Part shown: positions 8,006-17,317 of the stretch, piece by piece | Layout: the number at the start of each line of letters is the position of its first letter | Position numbering within the stretch: the stretch's first letter is position 1 | From: Chloroflexi bacterium CFX6 | Lineage (GTDB): Bacteria > Chloroflexota > Anaerolineae > Anaerolineales > Villigracilaceae | DNA: 32,146 nucleotides | Assembly (NCBI GenBank): GCA_030263595.1 | Contig: SZPG01000025.1 | Coordinates: 1 to 32,146 of the forward strand | Reading direction: 5' to 3' | Made by a program: the position numbers and the translations under genes | Notes under the pieces: generated by a model | What the model was told of the DNA's origin: nothing | Database searches by the model: none | Seen by the model: the letters and a program-made list of their open reading frames with translations, nothing else

Positions 8006-8334
8006 GGGCAAATTCCTATGCAAAGAGCGGGATATGGTTCTATAATAATTGTATCCAACATTCCAGGACGGGTAACGACGATCCGCTTTCAGGGTGGGCA
8101 GGTTTTTTTCCCGCAACCGATCCAGCCCGGGGTCCCGCCTGAGCCGCCAATGGAAAATCTGTTGGGCTGGCATGATGTTACAACATACCCGCGCGACGTT
8201 TCGTGATATAACCGTCATGCGTCGTTCAAGGTATACCAGGTAAAACTCCGGGTTGTTCTCCCATCACGTCGAAACACGTCGAAACGTTCACAAGGGTATT
8301 CAAAGGAAGGTTTTCATCTGCAAAAGGTTGCAAC
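8006..8334. promoter_or_regulatory. Divergent intergenic region between the aldolase and the kinase operon
   Basis: No gene is seen in these 329 bp. Possible signals for the aldolase are a minus-strand TACAAT -10 box at 8048-8053. For the kinase operon there is an extended -10 (TGATATAAC, 8204-8212) without a good -35. Candidate operators are a 12-bp palindrome ATGTTACAACAT (8175-8186), a perfect tandem repeat of ACGTCGAAAC (8266-8285), and an inverted copy of its CGAAACGT core at 8196-8203 relative to 8280-8287. The promoter calls are weak. The repeats are exact as read. Confidence 0.4.
8266..8285. repeat. Tandem direct repeat ACGTCGAAAC x2, candidate operator
   Basis: Two perfect adjacent 10-bp copies ending 49 bp before the first kinase gene. 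One helical turn of spacing would suit a protein binding two half-sites on the same DNA face. A further CGAAACGT core occurs inverted at 8196-8203. Confidence 0.45.
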
Positions 8335-11300
8335 ATGGAAGCAGAGAACATCGCCACGATCGGGAACTACAAAGTCGTCGAATTGCTTCGCAAAACGCCT
8401 GAGGGGGCGTTGTATAACGCCGTGGAAAAGGACTCCGAAAACCGCGTTCTGATCAAGATCTATCATCCCACACTGACGTGGTCCGAAGACCTCCTGGACG
8501 AGTTCTTCAACCTGGTCAGTCACCTGCGATTCATCGAACACGAACACTTCCTGCCGATACTCGATTTCGGAAAACACGAAGACCTGCCCTACGTTGTGTT
8601 CGGCGGCGGGTCAACCAGATTGCTCGACGAACGCCATGCGCCGCCGACCGACCGGAAGGAACTCCTTTCGTTCTTTCGCAAGATCGCGGACGCGCTCGAT
8701 TATTTGCACAAGCAGGAAATCCTGCACGGCTCGTTGAATACGGAAAACGTCGTCGTTGACGAAAACGGAGAACCAAAACTGTTCGATCACGGTTTGAGCG
8801 GGGTGTTGAAGAAACTGCTGACGGAAAATCTTGGGGAGGGTTTCGAAAATCTATCCATCTCGAATTTGAAGTGCGCCTCGCCGGAACAGGCGCTGGGACG
8901 CAACCCCACCCGCGCGTCCGATGTTTATTCCTTCGGGGTGGTCTTTTATTATTACGTCTTCGGCAAATTTCCTTTCGATGGAAGGTACGCGCCCGAGACG
9001 GCGGTCTCTCTTTTGGAATCGTCAACGACAAAGGTTGACGCCATCCCCCCGCACGTTACCGGGGATGTCTTGAAGTTCATCCAGAAGTGCATCCAACTGG
9101 AACCGGGCGCGCGCTTCTCGAGGTTTTCGCAGGTCACGGACGTTCTGGACCGCATGAGGTCAGGGAAATGGACGCGCTTTCGATTCAAGAAACGCATCGC
9201 GGCAAAGAGGCGCGTCGCGCGCCGCGCCTGGCAGTACGCGGCTGGATTCCTCGTGCTGGCAGGATTGGCTGCCGCGTATCTTCTGTTTCCGCGCGGGGAC
9301 GGCCGGCAGGTCGTTGATTCATCGCCCCCCCCGGCGGAGAGTCAGCCAAGCCCCGCGCCGTCGCAATCCATCCAGGCTCAAACTCCGGGCGCAGACCAGG
9401 CTCCGGCCGGCGCGCCAACTTCAACGTCCGCGCCGACCGGCGTTTCCACAGAATCCGCTCCGGCGCAGGTCGTCTACAAACCGGCGTTCGAAGGGGCAAC
9501 GCCGTCCCTGCCCGCCGAGGTCATTTCGCCATCCAACGTCATGGAGGTCGTGGAAATCTCCAGGCTGGGATACGGCAAACCGGAGGACGCGGACTCCTCG
9601 CCGGATAACCAGTATTTCGCCGTCGCCTCGTCCGCAGGCGTCTTTGTGTTCAGTAGGGATCGGTTCGAAAAGTGGATTGATCCGCAGGACTGGGCGACCA
9701 GCGTCCAATTTTCGACGAACGGCGACATCCTTGCGATCGGCGTGAACTCCGGCGACATTCAGTTGTGGGATTGGAAGAACGAGGTCGTCACCACAACGTT
9801 GAAGGGACACAAAGCCAGGATCTCCCGCCTCATCTTTTCCAGCAACGACCGCCTGCTCTATTCCGCGTCCCACGACCAGCACATCATCGTTTGGGACCTG
9901 AACCGGCAGGGCGTCATCAAGGACATCGCCGCGCATCCCGTCCCGGTGAACGACCTGGCGGTTTCGAACGATGGGAGGACGCTGGTATCGTGCGCGGACG
10001 ATCAACTGATCCGCATTTGGGACGTCGCTTCGGGCGCCAAAATATACGAACTTCGTTTCGAGGGCAAACCCAAAGCCGTCGCCATCTCGTCCGACGACCG
10101 GTACTTCGCGGCCGGCGGCGATACGGGTTACGTTCGCCAGTGGAGCATGGTCACAGCCCAATCGTTGACCAACGCCGTCCCGCAACTGCGAACCGATCCC
10201 ATTCCCGTAAAAGAGAGGATCTGGAGTCTCGAATACACCGACAACGATACCCGCCTGATCGTGGGCATGGACAACGGCAACTGGAAAACGTACAACCCGG
10301 CGCAGCAGAAATTCCCGGGCGTGTCGTTGAATTTCGAGATCCACCCGCCGCTGAGAAATTTGGTGGACGTGTTCGGTCCGAAGTTCGAGTTTGGGTCGCG
10401 CTCGGTTTCCTTTGGCGGCGAAGTCGTCTCCCTCCGCTGGGACGGACGGGTGACGGTCCAACAGACGGAAGTGGTGAAACCCATGTACGACATCCTGGAC
10501 CGGCTGGACTTCTCGCCCGACGGGACGATCCTGGCTTCCGGCGGCAGGCGCGGGACGACCAACGTCTGGAACCTGACGACCAACCGGGAACTTTACAAGT
10601 CGGCGTACGCGCTCCCGTTCGGCGACCCGATCGCGCCGGACGGCTCGTCCATTGTCATTCGCCAGACGGAAACCGCCCGCGTTACGATAACCGGCGAACA
10701 CATCGTTGACGAGACCTACCGGCAGGTTGCGTTGTCGGGGGTGTCCGTCGTTGGGGATCTTTCGGGGGCAATTCCGGGCGCGATGGTCAGTTATGCGCGC
10801 GAGGGAAGCGTGTTCGTCTCCGGGAATTTGAATCAGTCAAAGACCTGGGATTACCTCAGCGGCTTTGAAACCTATTCCGGCGGGTATCCCCTGACGGGTT
10901 GTTTCGTCACCACGTCGGACAACGACGGGGAAATACTTCAGATCACTTCGTCCGCGGGGATATTGCCGAGGCTGGACGATCGCGCCCGAAACATTTGCGC
11001 CAGAAGCCTGGGGGCGACCCTGCCCGCCTTTTCCGGCGACCTGTCACTGCTGGTCTTCATAAATTCCAACCGCCTCGTGGAAGGCCTCGATACGTCATCC
11101 AGGCAGACGTTGTGGACATACAGACCCGAACGCGCGGTCGTCGTTCTCGCCGCATCGCCCGACGGTTCGATCATTGTCGTTGGGGATGAAAGCGGAAGAT
11201 TGACATTTTTGAACGGAAGGGACGGAGGTTTCATACGCGAAATCGTTGGGAATTTCGGGGCGCTAAGGGCAATAAAGTTTTCGGACGACGGCGCAAAACT

Positions 11301-11358
11301 CGCCACTGCAGGCGACGACGGGACGACGCGCTTGTTCGGCGTTCCGCGCTCCCGGTAG
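8335..11358 (+). CDS. Kinase paralog 1: transmembrane Ser/Thr pseudokinase with extracytoplasmic WD40 double propeller
   Basis: A 1007-residue membrane protein. Residues 10-275 have a protein kinase fold with the VAIK-type Lys (K41), DHG (151-153) and SPE, but the glycine loop is lost (LLRKTPEGALY), the helix-C Glu is Leu60, and HRDLKxxN reads HGSLNTEN, so the catalytic Asp is Ser133. It is probably catalytically inactive. A basic juxtamembrane stretch precedes a transmembrane helix at about 299-318, then a Pro/Ala/Ser-rich linker to 400. The rest can be read as about 14 WD40-like blades starting at VVEISRLG. Blade 9 has FGDPIAPD, and blade 11 has C856 and C888, both motifs shared with paralogs 2-4. 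AAAGG lies 8 nt before the ATG. It is first in the eight-gene operon; paralog 2 follows after 16 bp. Confidence 0.9.
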   Translation: MEAENIATIGNYKVVELLRKTPEGALYNAVEKDSENRVLIKIYHPTLTWSEDLLDEFFNLVSHLRFIEHEHFLPILDFGKHEDLPYVVFGGGSTRLLDERHAPPTDRKELLSFFRKIADALDYLHKQEILHGSLNTENVVVDENGEPKLFDHGLSGVLKKLLTENLGEGFENLSISNLKCASPEQALGRNPTRASDVYSFGVVFYYYVFGKFPFDGRYAPETAVSLLESSTTKVDAIPPHVTGDVLKFIQKCIQLEPGARFSRFSQVTDVLDRMRSGKWTRFRFKKRIAAKRRVARRAWQYAAGFLVLAGLAAAYLLFPRGDGRQVVDSSPPPAESQPSPAPSQSIQAQTPGADQAPAGAPTSTSAPTGVSTESAPAQVVYKPAFEGATPSLPAEVISPSNVMEVVEISRLGYGKPEDADSSPDNQYFAVASSAGVFVFSRDRFEKWIDPQDWATSVQFSTNGDILAIGVNSGDIQLWDWKNEVVTTTLKGHKARISRLIFSSNDRLLYSASHDQHIIVWDLNRQGVIKDIAAHPVPVNDLAVSNDGRTLVSCADDQLIRIWDVASGAKIYELRFEGKPKAVAISSDDRYFAAGGDTGYVRQWSMVTAQSLTNAVPQLRTDPIPVKERIWSLEYTDNDTRLIVGMDNGNWKTYNPAQQKFPGVSLNFEIHPPLRNLVDVFGPKFEFGSRSVSFGGEVVSLRWDGRVTVQQTEVVKPMYDILDRLDFSPDGTILASGGRRGTTNVWNLTTNRELYKSAYALPFGDPIAPDGSSIVIRQTETARVTITGEHIVDETYRQVALSGVSVVGDLSGAIPGAMVSYAREGSVFVSGNLNQSKTWDYLSGFETYSGGYPLTGCFVTTSDNDGEILQITSSAGILPRLDDRARNICARSLGATLPAFSGDLSLLVFINSNRLVEGLDTSSRQTLWTYRPERAVVVLAASPDGSIIVVGDESGRLTFLNGRDGGFIREIVGNFGALRAIKFSDDGAKLATAGDDGTTRLFGVPRSR

Positions 11359-11374
11359 CGTTGGCGGCATCACC

Positions 11375-14314
11375 ATGAAAAACCTCATCGGCGCAACGAT
11401 TGACCAGTATCAGATTCTCGTGAAGGTGCGGGAGACCGGGACGAGGAGTCTATTCCGCGCGTACGACCCGCGCACCCGTCAACACGTGGGTGTGGAGGTC
11501 GTCAAGGTCCAGGCGGTGGATCGCCCGGCGCTCCTGAACCTGCTGAACGAACAGGGGGACAGGAACGCCAAATTGAACCACCCGAACATCGCCCCCATGA
11601 TCGCCTCCGGCATTCACGAGGACATGATCTACCTCGTTTACGACTTTTACCCAGCCCGCCCGTTGCGCCGTTTTTTCAACAGGAAGTATCCCTGGCATGA
11701 ACTGGCGCGGGAACTGGTGTCGGTTTCGCAGGCGGCGGCGCACGCTCATCAAATGGGGATCTGTCACGGTTTTCTCAATCCGAACAGCGTCGTCCTCGAC
11801 GATAAAAAAATCCCGATCCTCTTCGACTTCGGCTTCGAGCGCATCATCACGGATCACATCCTTGCCCGCGCGCCGGGCGCGTGGATCAACAAATGGGGCT
11901 ACGAATATTGCGCCCCCGAACAACTCAACGGCGCGCCGCCGGACGCGCGCAGCGACGTGTATTCCATGGGCGTGATCCTGCACGAGTGGATCGAAGGGGA
12001 AATCCCCTTGCTGGAGCAAACTCCCCTCGACACGCTGCGGAAAAGAAAATTCGCCGGGGAGAAGGACATCAAATTCGACAAGGACGTTCCGCCCGCCATT
12101 CAAACGATGATCGCAAAATGCCTGGCGGTGAACCCGGACGACCGATATCAATCCATGCAGGAGGCGGGGGTGATCCTGGCGCGCGGCGCGCTGGACCTGA
12201 CCATCACCCGCTCCATGGTCAAAAAGCCGTTAGCAGTTCCAGCCGGGCGACCGACCCTGATCCGTCCCTGGGTGGGCGTGGGCTTGGTTTTGGTATTGGC
12301 TATCGGGGCTGGATTGGCTTGGGTCGGAGGAGCAGGTCAAAGGTCCGGTTTCGGAGGCGGGACGGAGACTTCACCCCCGGCCGCGGCGACGCCATCCAAA
12401 ACGCTCAAGCCGACCGTCACGCCTGCCGCGACACACCCGGTCATTTCCCCCCCGACAACTGCCCCAACGCGGAAGCCCGCGAGCATTACCTTCCCCCTCT
12501 TCCAGGAAACGCCGGTCGGGTCCGTAAGCCGGGCGATCCAAACCGCCAACGTAAAGCAGATGATCCCGATCAGCGTGTGGGGTGTCGGCGATTTGAACGA
12601 CTTGACCGTATCGCCGGATGGCAGGTATGTTGCCGCAGGCTCTTCGCGCGGTTTGTTCATCTTCGACCCGGGTACTCTCGAACTTCAAAAGTACATTGAC
12701 ACGTATTCCTGGGTGAGCGCCATCGAGTTTTCGCCGGACAGCGGCTTGATCGCCGCGGGAGACCGGGACGGTTTGATCCGCGTATGGGACACGGATACGT
12801 GGCGGGAGATCACGGAGACCGCGTACAGCGGTCATACCCTGGGCGTCCTCGACCTTGCGTTTTCCCCGGACGGGAAACGATTGGCGTCGGTCGCGTTGGA
12901 TAACAATCTGATCCAATGGAACGTCGGCGCGAGGGAGAACGTCAAATCCGATCCGGTTCAGGTTCTGAGCGTAAGTTGCGTGACGTATTCATCGGACGGC
13001 AGTCGGGTCGTCACGGGCGGAGGCGATTTCAAGGTCAACGTATGGGACGTTGATAATCTTTCGCCGGTTCGCTCCATCACGTTTTCCTCCAAAGTGGTGG
13101 ACCTCGCGAGCGTCAGGGACGCGCCGCTCGTCCTCGTCGGCGGATCGGACAGGAGGGTGACGCTCGTGGGCATCGGAGACGCCTCCGGCAGTGAGACGCT
13201 GGGCAACCTGCAATTCCCGCTGACCGGAGTCGCCGCGTCCGCCGATGGAAAGACCTTTGCCGCCGGGGACATCAACGGCGGGATCTTCGTCTGGAACAGG
13301 GAGGGCGCCCAGGTCTGGCGGACGCAGGGGAACACGCTGGGCGCGGTCGCAGGCAGCCTGGGCAGCGTTCATAACCTGGCTTTCGACCCGGATGGGAAGA
13401 CGTTGTATTCGGCGCTGCGTAACGGGACATTGCGGGCATTGGACACTTCGACGGGACAGGAACTCCGGCAGAATCAATCGCTGGACGCCCACGCCAATCG
13501 CTTCACGATCTCACACAACGGCAAATACCTGATCTCGCAACACGATTACAACACGGTCAAGATCTGGGAGATTTCGAACGGCAGTCTCGCGCATCAATTG
13601 AGCGGCGAGATCGAGACCGGCAATCCGTTTTCGCAGGACGACCGGTATTTCGCCCTCAGCGCAGACCCGTCCACGGTCAAGGTGTTTTCGACGAACGGCT
13701 GGGGGGAGGTCCATACCTTCAACGGGCATCAGAAGGTGGAGGCAATTCAATTCGTCCAGGGCGATACGCAGGTCGCCGCGGGATACGACCAGGTTATCCG
13801 TTTGTGGTCCATGTCCAGTGGGCAGCAGTTGAAGACGAAAAAGCAGTTCAGCGGAAGCGGCTGTTCGAATTATCTCGACCTGAAGGACAAGCCCGTTTTG
13901 TCCATCACCAATTACCAGTTCGTTTTGACCGGCGTTCAAAACCGATCCATGTTGTGCAACTTCAACAAGGCGGATTTCATGAAGGCGTTTTACGTGGACG
14001 ACCTCAACGGGCGGCTGGTCTATGGCGGGAACAGCCAGTTGGTCGCCCTGCTCTCGGAGAGCAACACGCGGGAAATGTCCGGGGTCAATCTGCGGAACGT
14101 GGTCAGCGCCGCCATCAATCCCGACGGCGATCTGCTCGCCGCCGCCTACGACGACAACACGATCCACTTATGGGACGTTTCCACACGCCAGGAGGTCATA
14201 TCCCTGTTCGGTCACACCGGTTCGATCACGGACCTTCGGTTCACCCCCGATGGAATGTTCCTGATCTCCTCTTCGCTCGATGGGACGATCCGCCTGTGGG
14301 GCGTTCCCAAATAA
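11375..14314 (+). CDS. Kinase paralog 2: transmembrane pseudokinase with WD40 double propeller
   Basis: A 979-residue paralog with the same layout: kinase-like domain 10-270, transmembrane helix about 299-317, Pro/Thr-rich linker, and about 14 WD40-like blades from PISVWGVG near residue 395. It is the most degraded kinase of the set. The VAIK Lys is Glu41 (VGVEVV), the helix-C Glu is Gln60, HRDLKxxN reads HGFLNPNS so the catalytic Asp is Phe133, and the glycine loop is lost. DFG (151-153) and APE remain. Catalysis is very unlikely; a regulatory or scaffolding role is inferred. Blade 9 carries TGNPFSQD and blade 11 carries C830 and C861. The WD signatures IRVWD, VNVWD, IHLWD and IRLWG are clear. 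It shares the HGxLN change with paralog 1, suggesting loss in a common ancestor. The ribosome binding site is weak, so translational coupling is possible. Confidence 0.9.
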   Translation: MKNLIGATIDQYQILVKVRETGTRSLFRAYDPRTRQHVGVEVVKVQAVDRPALLNLLNEQGDRNAKLNHPNIAPMIASGIHEDMIYLVYDFYPARPLRRFFNRKYPWHELARELVSVSQAAAHAHQMGICHGFLNPNSVVLDDKKIPILFDFGFERIITDHILARAPGAWINKWGYEYCAPEQLNGAPPDARSDVYSMGVILHEWIEGEIPLLEQTPLDTLRKRKFAGEKDIKFDKDVPPAIQTMIAKCLAVNPDDRYQSMQEAGVILARGALDLTITRSMVKKPLAVPAGRPTLIRPWVGVGLVLVLAIGAGLAWVGGAGQRSGFGGGTETSPPAAATPSKTLKPTVTPAATHPVISPPTTAPTRKPASITFPLFQETPVGSVSRAIQTANVKQMIPISVWGVGDLNDLTVSPDGRYVAAGSSRGLFIFDPGTLELQKYIDTYSWVSAIEFSPDSGLIAAGDRDGLIRVWDTDTWREITETAYSGHTLGVLDLAFSPDGKRLASVALDNNLIQWNVGARENVKSDPVQVLSVSCVTYSSDGSRVVTGGGDFKVNVWDVDNLSPVRSITFSSKVVDLASVRDAPLVLVGGSDRRVTLVGIGDASGSETLGNLQFPLTGVAASADGKTFAAGDINGGIFVWNREGAQVWRTQGNTLGAVAGSLGSVHNLAFDPDGKTLYSALRNGTLRALDTSTGQELRQNQSLDAHANRFTISHNGKYLISQHDYNTVKIWEISNGSLAHQLSGEIETGNPFSQDDRYFALSADPSTVKVFSTNGWGEVHTFNGHQKVEAIQFVQGDTQVAAGYDQVIRLWSMSSGQQLKTKKQFSGSGCSNYLDLKDKPVLSITNYQFVLTGVQNRSMLCNFNKADFMKAFYVDDLNGRLVYGGNSQLVALLSESNTREMSGVNLRNVVSAAINPDGDLLAAAYDDNTIHLWDVSTRQEVISLFGHTGSITDLRFTPDGMFLISSSLDGTIRLWGVPK

Positions 14315-14335
14315 AGGTCAAAAGGTTGAGTTTCG

Positions 14336-17305
14336 ATGAACGACGTATTCGGGAAAAAACTGGGACAGTACGTCCTGCTGGAGCAACTCGGCGAAGGCGG
14401 GATGGCAAAGGTATTCAACGCGCTCGACACCCGCGTGGAAAGCAACGTGGCGATCAAGGTCATCCTGCCGAACAAACGGAGTTCGCAGGTGTTCCTCGAG
14501 CAGTTCCAGATGGAAGCCCGCGCGTTGGCGAATCTGACTCATACGAACATTGTGAAAGTCTTGAACTACGGCGTCGAAAACGAACAGCCTTACCTGGTCA
14601 TGGAATTCGTCGCCGGGGGAACGCTCAAGGAGGCGATGAATCAGAAGATCCCCTGGCAGACCGCGGCGGCGATCCTGGCGCCGATCGCGCGGGCGCTGGA
14701 ATACGTCCATCACCAGCAGATCGTCCACCGCGACGTCAAGCCCTCCAACATCCTCCTCCAGGAGGACTTCCGCCCGATGCTCTCCGACTTCGGCATTTTG
14801 AAACTTCTCGAAACGAAGGAGGAAAAGGTAAGTTCCGCCATCGGCGTGGGAGTCGGCACGCCCGAATATATGTCCCCGGAGCAGGGAATGGGCAAGGAGG
14901 TGGATTTCAAGGCGGACATCTACTCCCTGGGGCTGGTCTTCTACGAAATGGTGACGGGCAGAAAACCTTTCACAGCCGATTCGCCGATGGCGATGGTGTT
15001 GAAACACGTCACCGACGAACTTCCCCTGCCCACGACGTTCGACAGACGGCTTCCGAAATTCGTGGAACTGGCGATCCTGCGCGCCGTGCAAAAGAAGCCG
15101 GAAGACCGCTACGCAAGCATGGGAGAGTTCGCGGACGTGTTGGAGATGATCGCGCTGGGAGAGAAAGCCCCCGAGGAAAAGATCGTCAAACTCGCCCGGA
15201 AGAGGAATAAGAAACTGAAATACCTCCCCGCCATCCTGCTGACCGCATTGCTGGCGATCGTCGTGGGCGCGTCCGTGTGGGGATACAACCAGTTCTATCG
15301 TGTCCCTCAACCCACCGCCCTGCCCGACGTCCCGCCTGTCGGAGTCGCTTCTGCGATCGCGACGAAAACCGCCGCGCCCATTGCAGAGACGAAAACCGGT
15401 CAGACTCCCGAACCGGCTGAGACGCTCGTCCCGACGACTCCCCCGCCCCCCGATCTATCGTCCTCTGTCGCCCTGTTGGGAACGCCTCTACCCGTCAACC
15501 GACCGAGCCAGCCAGTGGAAATCGCCCGCTGGGGCATCGGCGGCGTGAACGTCGTTGCCTGGTCGCCGGACGGGGACACGATCGCATTGGGAACGTCCAG
15601 CGGAATCTTCCTCTACCGCGCGCGGGAAAAGGATCCCTATCTTTTCATTGACACGAAATTCAACGTCGTGGCAATGACGTTCAATCCCGATGGGAGCGAG
15701 ATCGCCGGCGGCTCCCCCGACGGGGACGTGATTGCCTGGAACTCCGCGTCTGGAAACCTCGAACGAAGTTTTTCCTATAAGACACCCGCTTCGGACCGTA
15801 TCTCCACCTCCCCATCCCGTTTCGTGACCGCCCTCTCCTATTCCTCGAACGGAAAAAATATCGCGGCGGGATTCCAGAACGGGACGATCAATTACTTTTC
15901 CGTTGACCAGCGTTCCGTCCTGCTGGCGGTTGACGAGGTTCCCGCCGTCGAAGACCTGGTCGTGAGCGGGGACGGCAGGTTCATCTACGTCAGCAACGGA
16001 GGGAGGACCATCTCCGTGTGGGACATTCAGGCGCAGAAAAAGACCCTGGAACTCAACAACCCGACCCCGATCAGCAAATTGGGCATGTCGAGGGACCGTC
16101 AATACCTGCTCGGCGGGGGCATCGCAAATTCCGTCTACGTATGGGACCTGTTCGAGCAAAGGCACATCACCAGTTTCGTCAACCTGGGAGGCGCCGCCTC
16201 TGCCTTCGATTTCTCCTACGACGATAAATACGTTGCCCTCGGCGTCAACACCGGGGAGGTCAGGGTTTTTGCCATGCCGGGCAGCGAAGACTATTCCAAG
16301 ACTCACCTGCCGCTGCAGATCATCAAGGGATACGACGATCCGATCCAGACCGTCGCGTTCTCGCCGAACCAACTGGTCGTCGCCGCCGGAAACTGGGAGG
16401 AGGGATTGAAACTGTGGGATGCCCTGACCGGGGAATCCATCTTTTCGCTCGACCAGAGCATGCGCGCCATCCACGAGATCCATTTTTCCGCGGACGGCTC
16501 CTGGCTGGCAACCTCCCACGACGATGCGACCGTCCGCATCTGGCGGCTCGCGTCTGCGCAGTTGGCATATCAGGTGGACGGAACCCTGCCGAAAGGCAAC
16601 CCCTTCTCGCCGGACAACAAATACCTTGCGACCGTCCATTCTCCGGGCAGGAACAAGCCGGATGCGGTGCGGGTCGTGGAACTCGCCACAGGGAACGTCG
16701 TCGCCGACCTGCCCGGATACCCTCCAAAAGCCTTCGTCCAATTTACAGACGACTCGAAACTGCTCATCGCAGGAACCGCTTATCAGGCAAACATCTGGGA
16801 CGTCGCCACCTGGGAACAGATCAAATCGAGCGGCGGACCCACCGCCGGCTGCGGGCAATTCTTCACGCCCCAGAACAAACTGCTGACGGTCATCTCCAAC
16901 GCGGGCATACTGTTCTCATACGAGCAGAACATACAGGATATGTGCGGGACCAGAATCGAAGGCGCAACCATGATGTACTACTTCCCCAAACGGAACCGGT
17001 TGCTCTTCGTTCTGGGAAACGGCTCCGTCTGGCTTGGGAATAAGGACTCATTCGATATTTCGAGGAGAAGGTTTCCCGCCCCGTACCCCCTGCCCGGCGA
17101 GATCTTCTTAGCCGGGAATCAGGAAGGCGGCTGGTATGCCTACACCGCCGGCAACAAGGTGCAGGTCAGGAACGTGAACGGCTCCGCGAACACAACGATT
17201 GACAACCAGGACGATTATCACTACCGGGTCGCCTTCCTCCCCGGGCAAAAATTGTTCGCCCTCGGGTCGAAGTACGGCTCCATTCACATCTGGATGCTGC
17301 CGTAA
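14336..17305 (+). CDS. Kinase paralog 3: active-type transmembrane Ser/Thr kinase with WD40 double propeller
   Basis: A 989-residue Hanks-type kinase with all catalytic elements: glycine loop LGEGGMAKV (18-26), VAIK Lys41, helix-C Glu60, HRDVKPSN (D133, K135, N138), DFG (151-153) and SPE. A transmembrane helix at about 297-314 and a Thr/Pro-rich linker lead to an outer region of 14 blades starting PVEIARWG (393-400). The blades count cleanly, ending in IHIWMLP, which fits two closed 7-blade propellers. The outer part has exactly two cysteines, C839 and C870, both in blade 11, and KGNPFSPD in blade 9. The kinase should phosphorylate cytoplasmic partners, possibly its inactive paralogs or the FHA proteins of the operon, in response to something bound outside. 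AAAGG precedes the ATG. Confidence 0.92.
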   Translation: MNDVFGKKLGQYVLLEQLGEGGMAKVFNALDTRVESNVAIKVILPNKRSSQVFLEQFQMEARALANLTHTNIVKVLNYGVENEQPYLVMEFVAGGTLKEAMNQKIPWQTAAAILAPIARALEYVHHQQIVHRDVKPSNILLQEDFRPMLSDFGILKLLETKEEKVSSAIGVGVGTPEYMSPEQGMGKEVDFKADIYSLGLVFYEMVTGRKPFTADSPMAMVLKHVTDELPLPTTFDRRLPKFVELAILRAVQKKPEDRYASMGEFADVLEMIALGEKAPEEKIVKLARKRNKKLKYLPAILLTALLAIVVGASVWGYNQFYRVPQPTALPDVPPVGVASAIATKTAAPIAETKTGQTPEPAETLVPTTPPPPDLSSSVALLGTPLPVNRPSQPVEIARWGIGGVNVVAWSPDGDTIALGTSSGIFLYRAREKDPYLFIDTKFNVVAMTFNPDGSEIAGGSPDGDVIAWNSASGNLERSFSYKTPASDRISTSPSRFVTALSYSSNGKNIAAGFQNGTINYFSVDQRSVLLAVDEVPAVEDLVVSGDGRFIYVSNGGRTISVWDIQAQKKTLELNNPTPISKLGMSRDRQYLLGGGIANSVYVWDLFEQRHITSFVNLGGAASAFDFSYDDKYVALGVNTGEVRVFAMPGSEDYSKTHLPLQIIKGYDDPIQTVAFSPNQLVVAAGNWEEGLKLWDALTGESIFSLDQSMRAIHEIHFSADGSWLATSHDDATVRIWRLASAQLAYQVDGTLPKGNPFSPDNKYLATVHSPGRNKPDAVRVVELATGNVVADLPGYPPKAFVQFTDDSKLLIAGTAYQANIWDVATWEQIKSSGGPTAGCGQFFTPQNKLLTVISNAGILFSYEQNIQDMCGTRIEGATMMYYFPKRNRLLFVLGNGSVWLGNKDSFDISRRRFPAPYPLPGEIFLAGNQEGGWYAYTAGNKVQVRNVNGSANTTIDNQDDYHYRVAFLPGQKLFALGSKYGSIHIWMLP

Positions 17306-17317
17306 GAGAGAGAACGC

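Noticed and set aside
9421-10701. 426-codon minus-strand open frame inside kinase paralog 1 (and similar ones at 15488-16858 and 20238-21593)
   Set aside because: These lie wholly opposite WD40 or kinase coding, lack recognisable domains, and recur in the equivalent frame of the paralogs as expected for shadows.
8335-14314. Degenerate kinase motifs as sequencing errors or decaying genes
   Set aside because: The frames are full length, the changes are substitutions at specific catalytic sites, and the outer domains keep the family motifs.
13804-15210. 468-codon plus-strand frame overlapping the end of paralog 2 and start of paralog 3
   Set aside because: It is out of frame with both conserved proteins and has the Arg/Gly/Pro composition of a shifted GC-rich frame.
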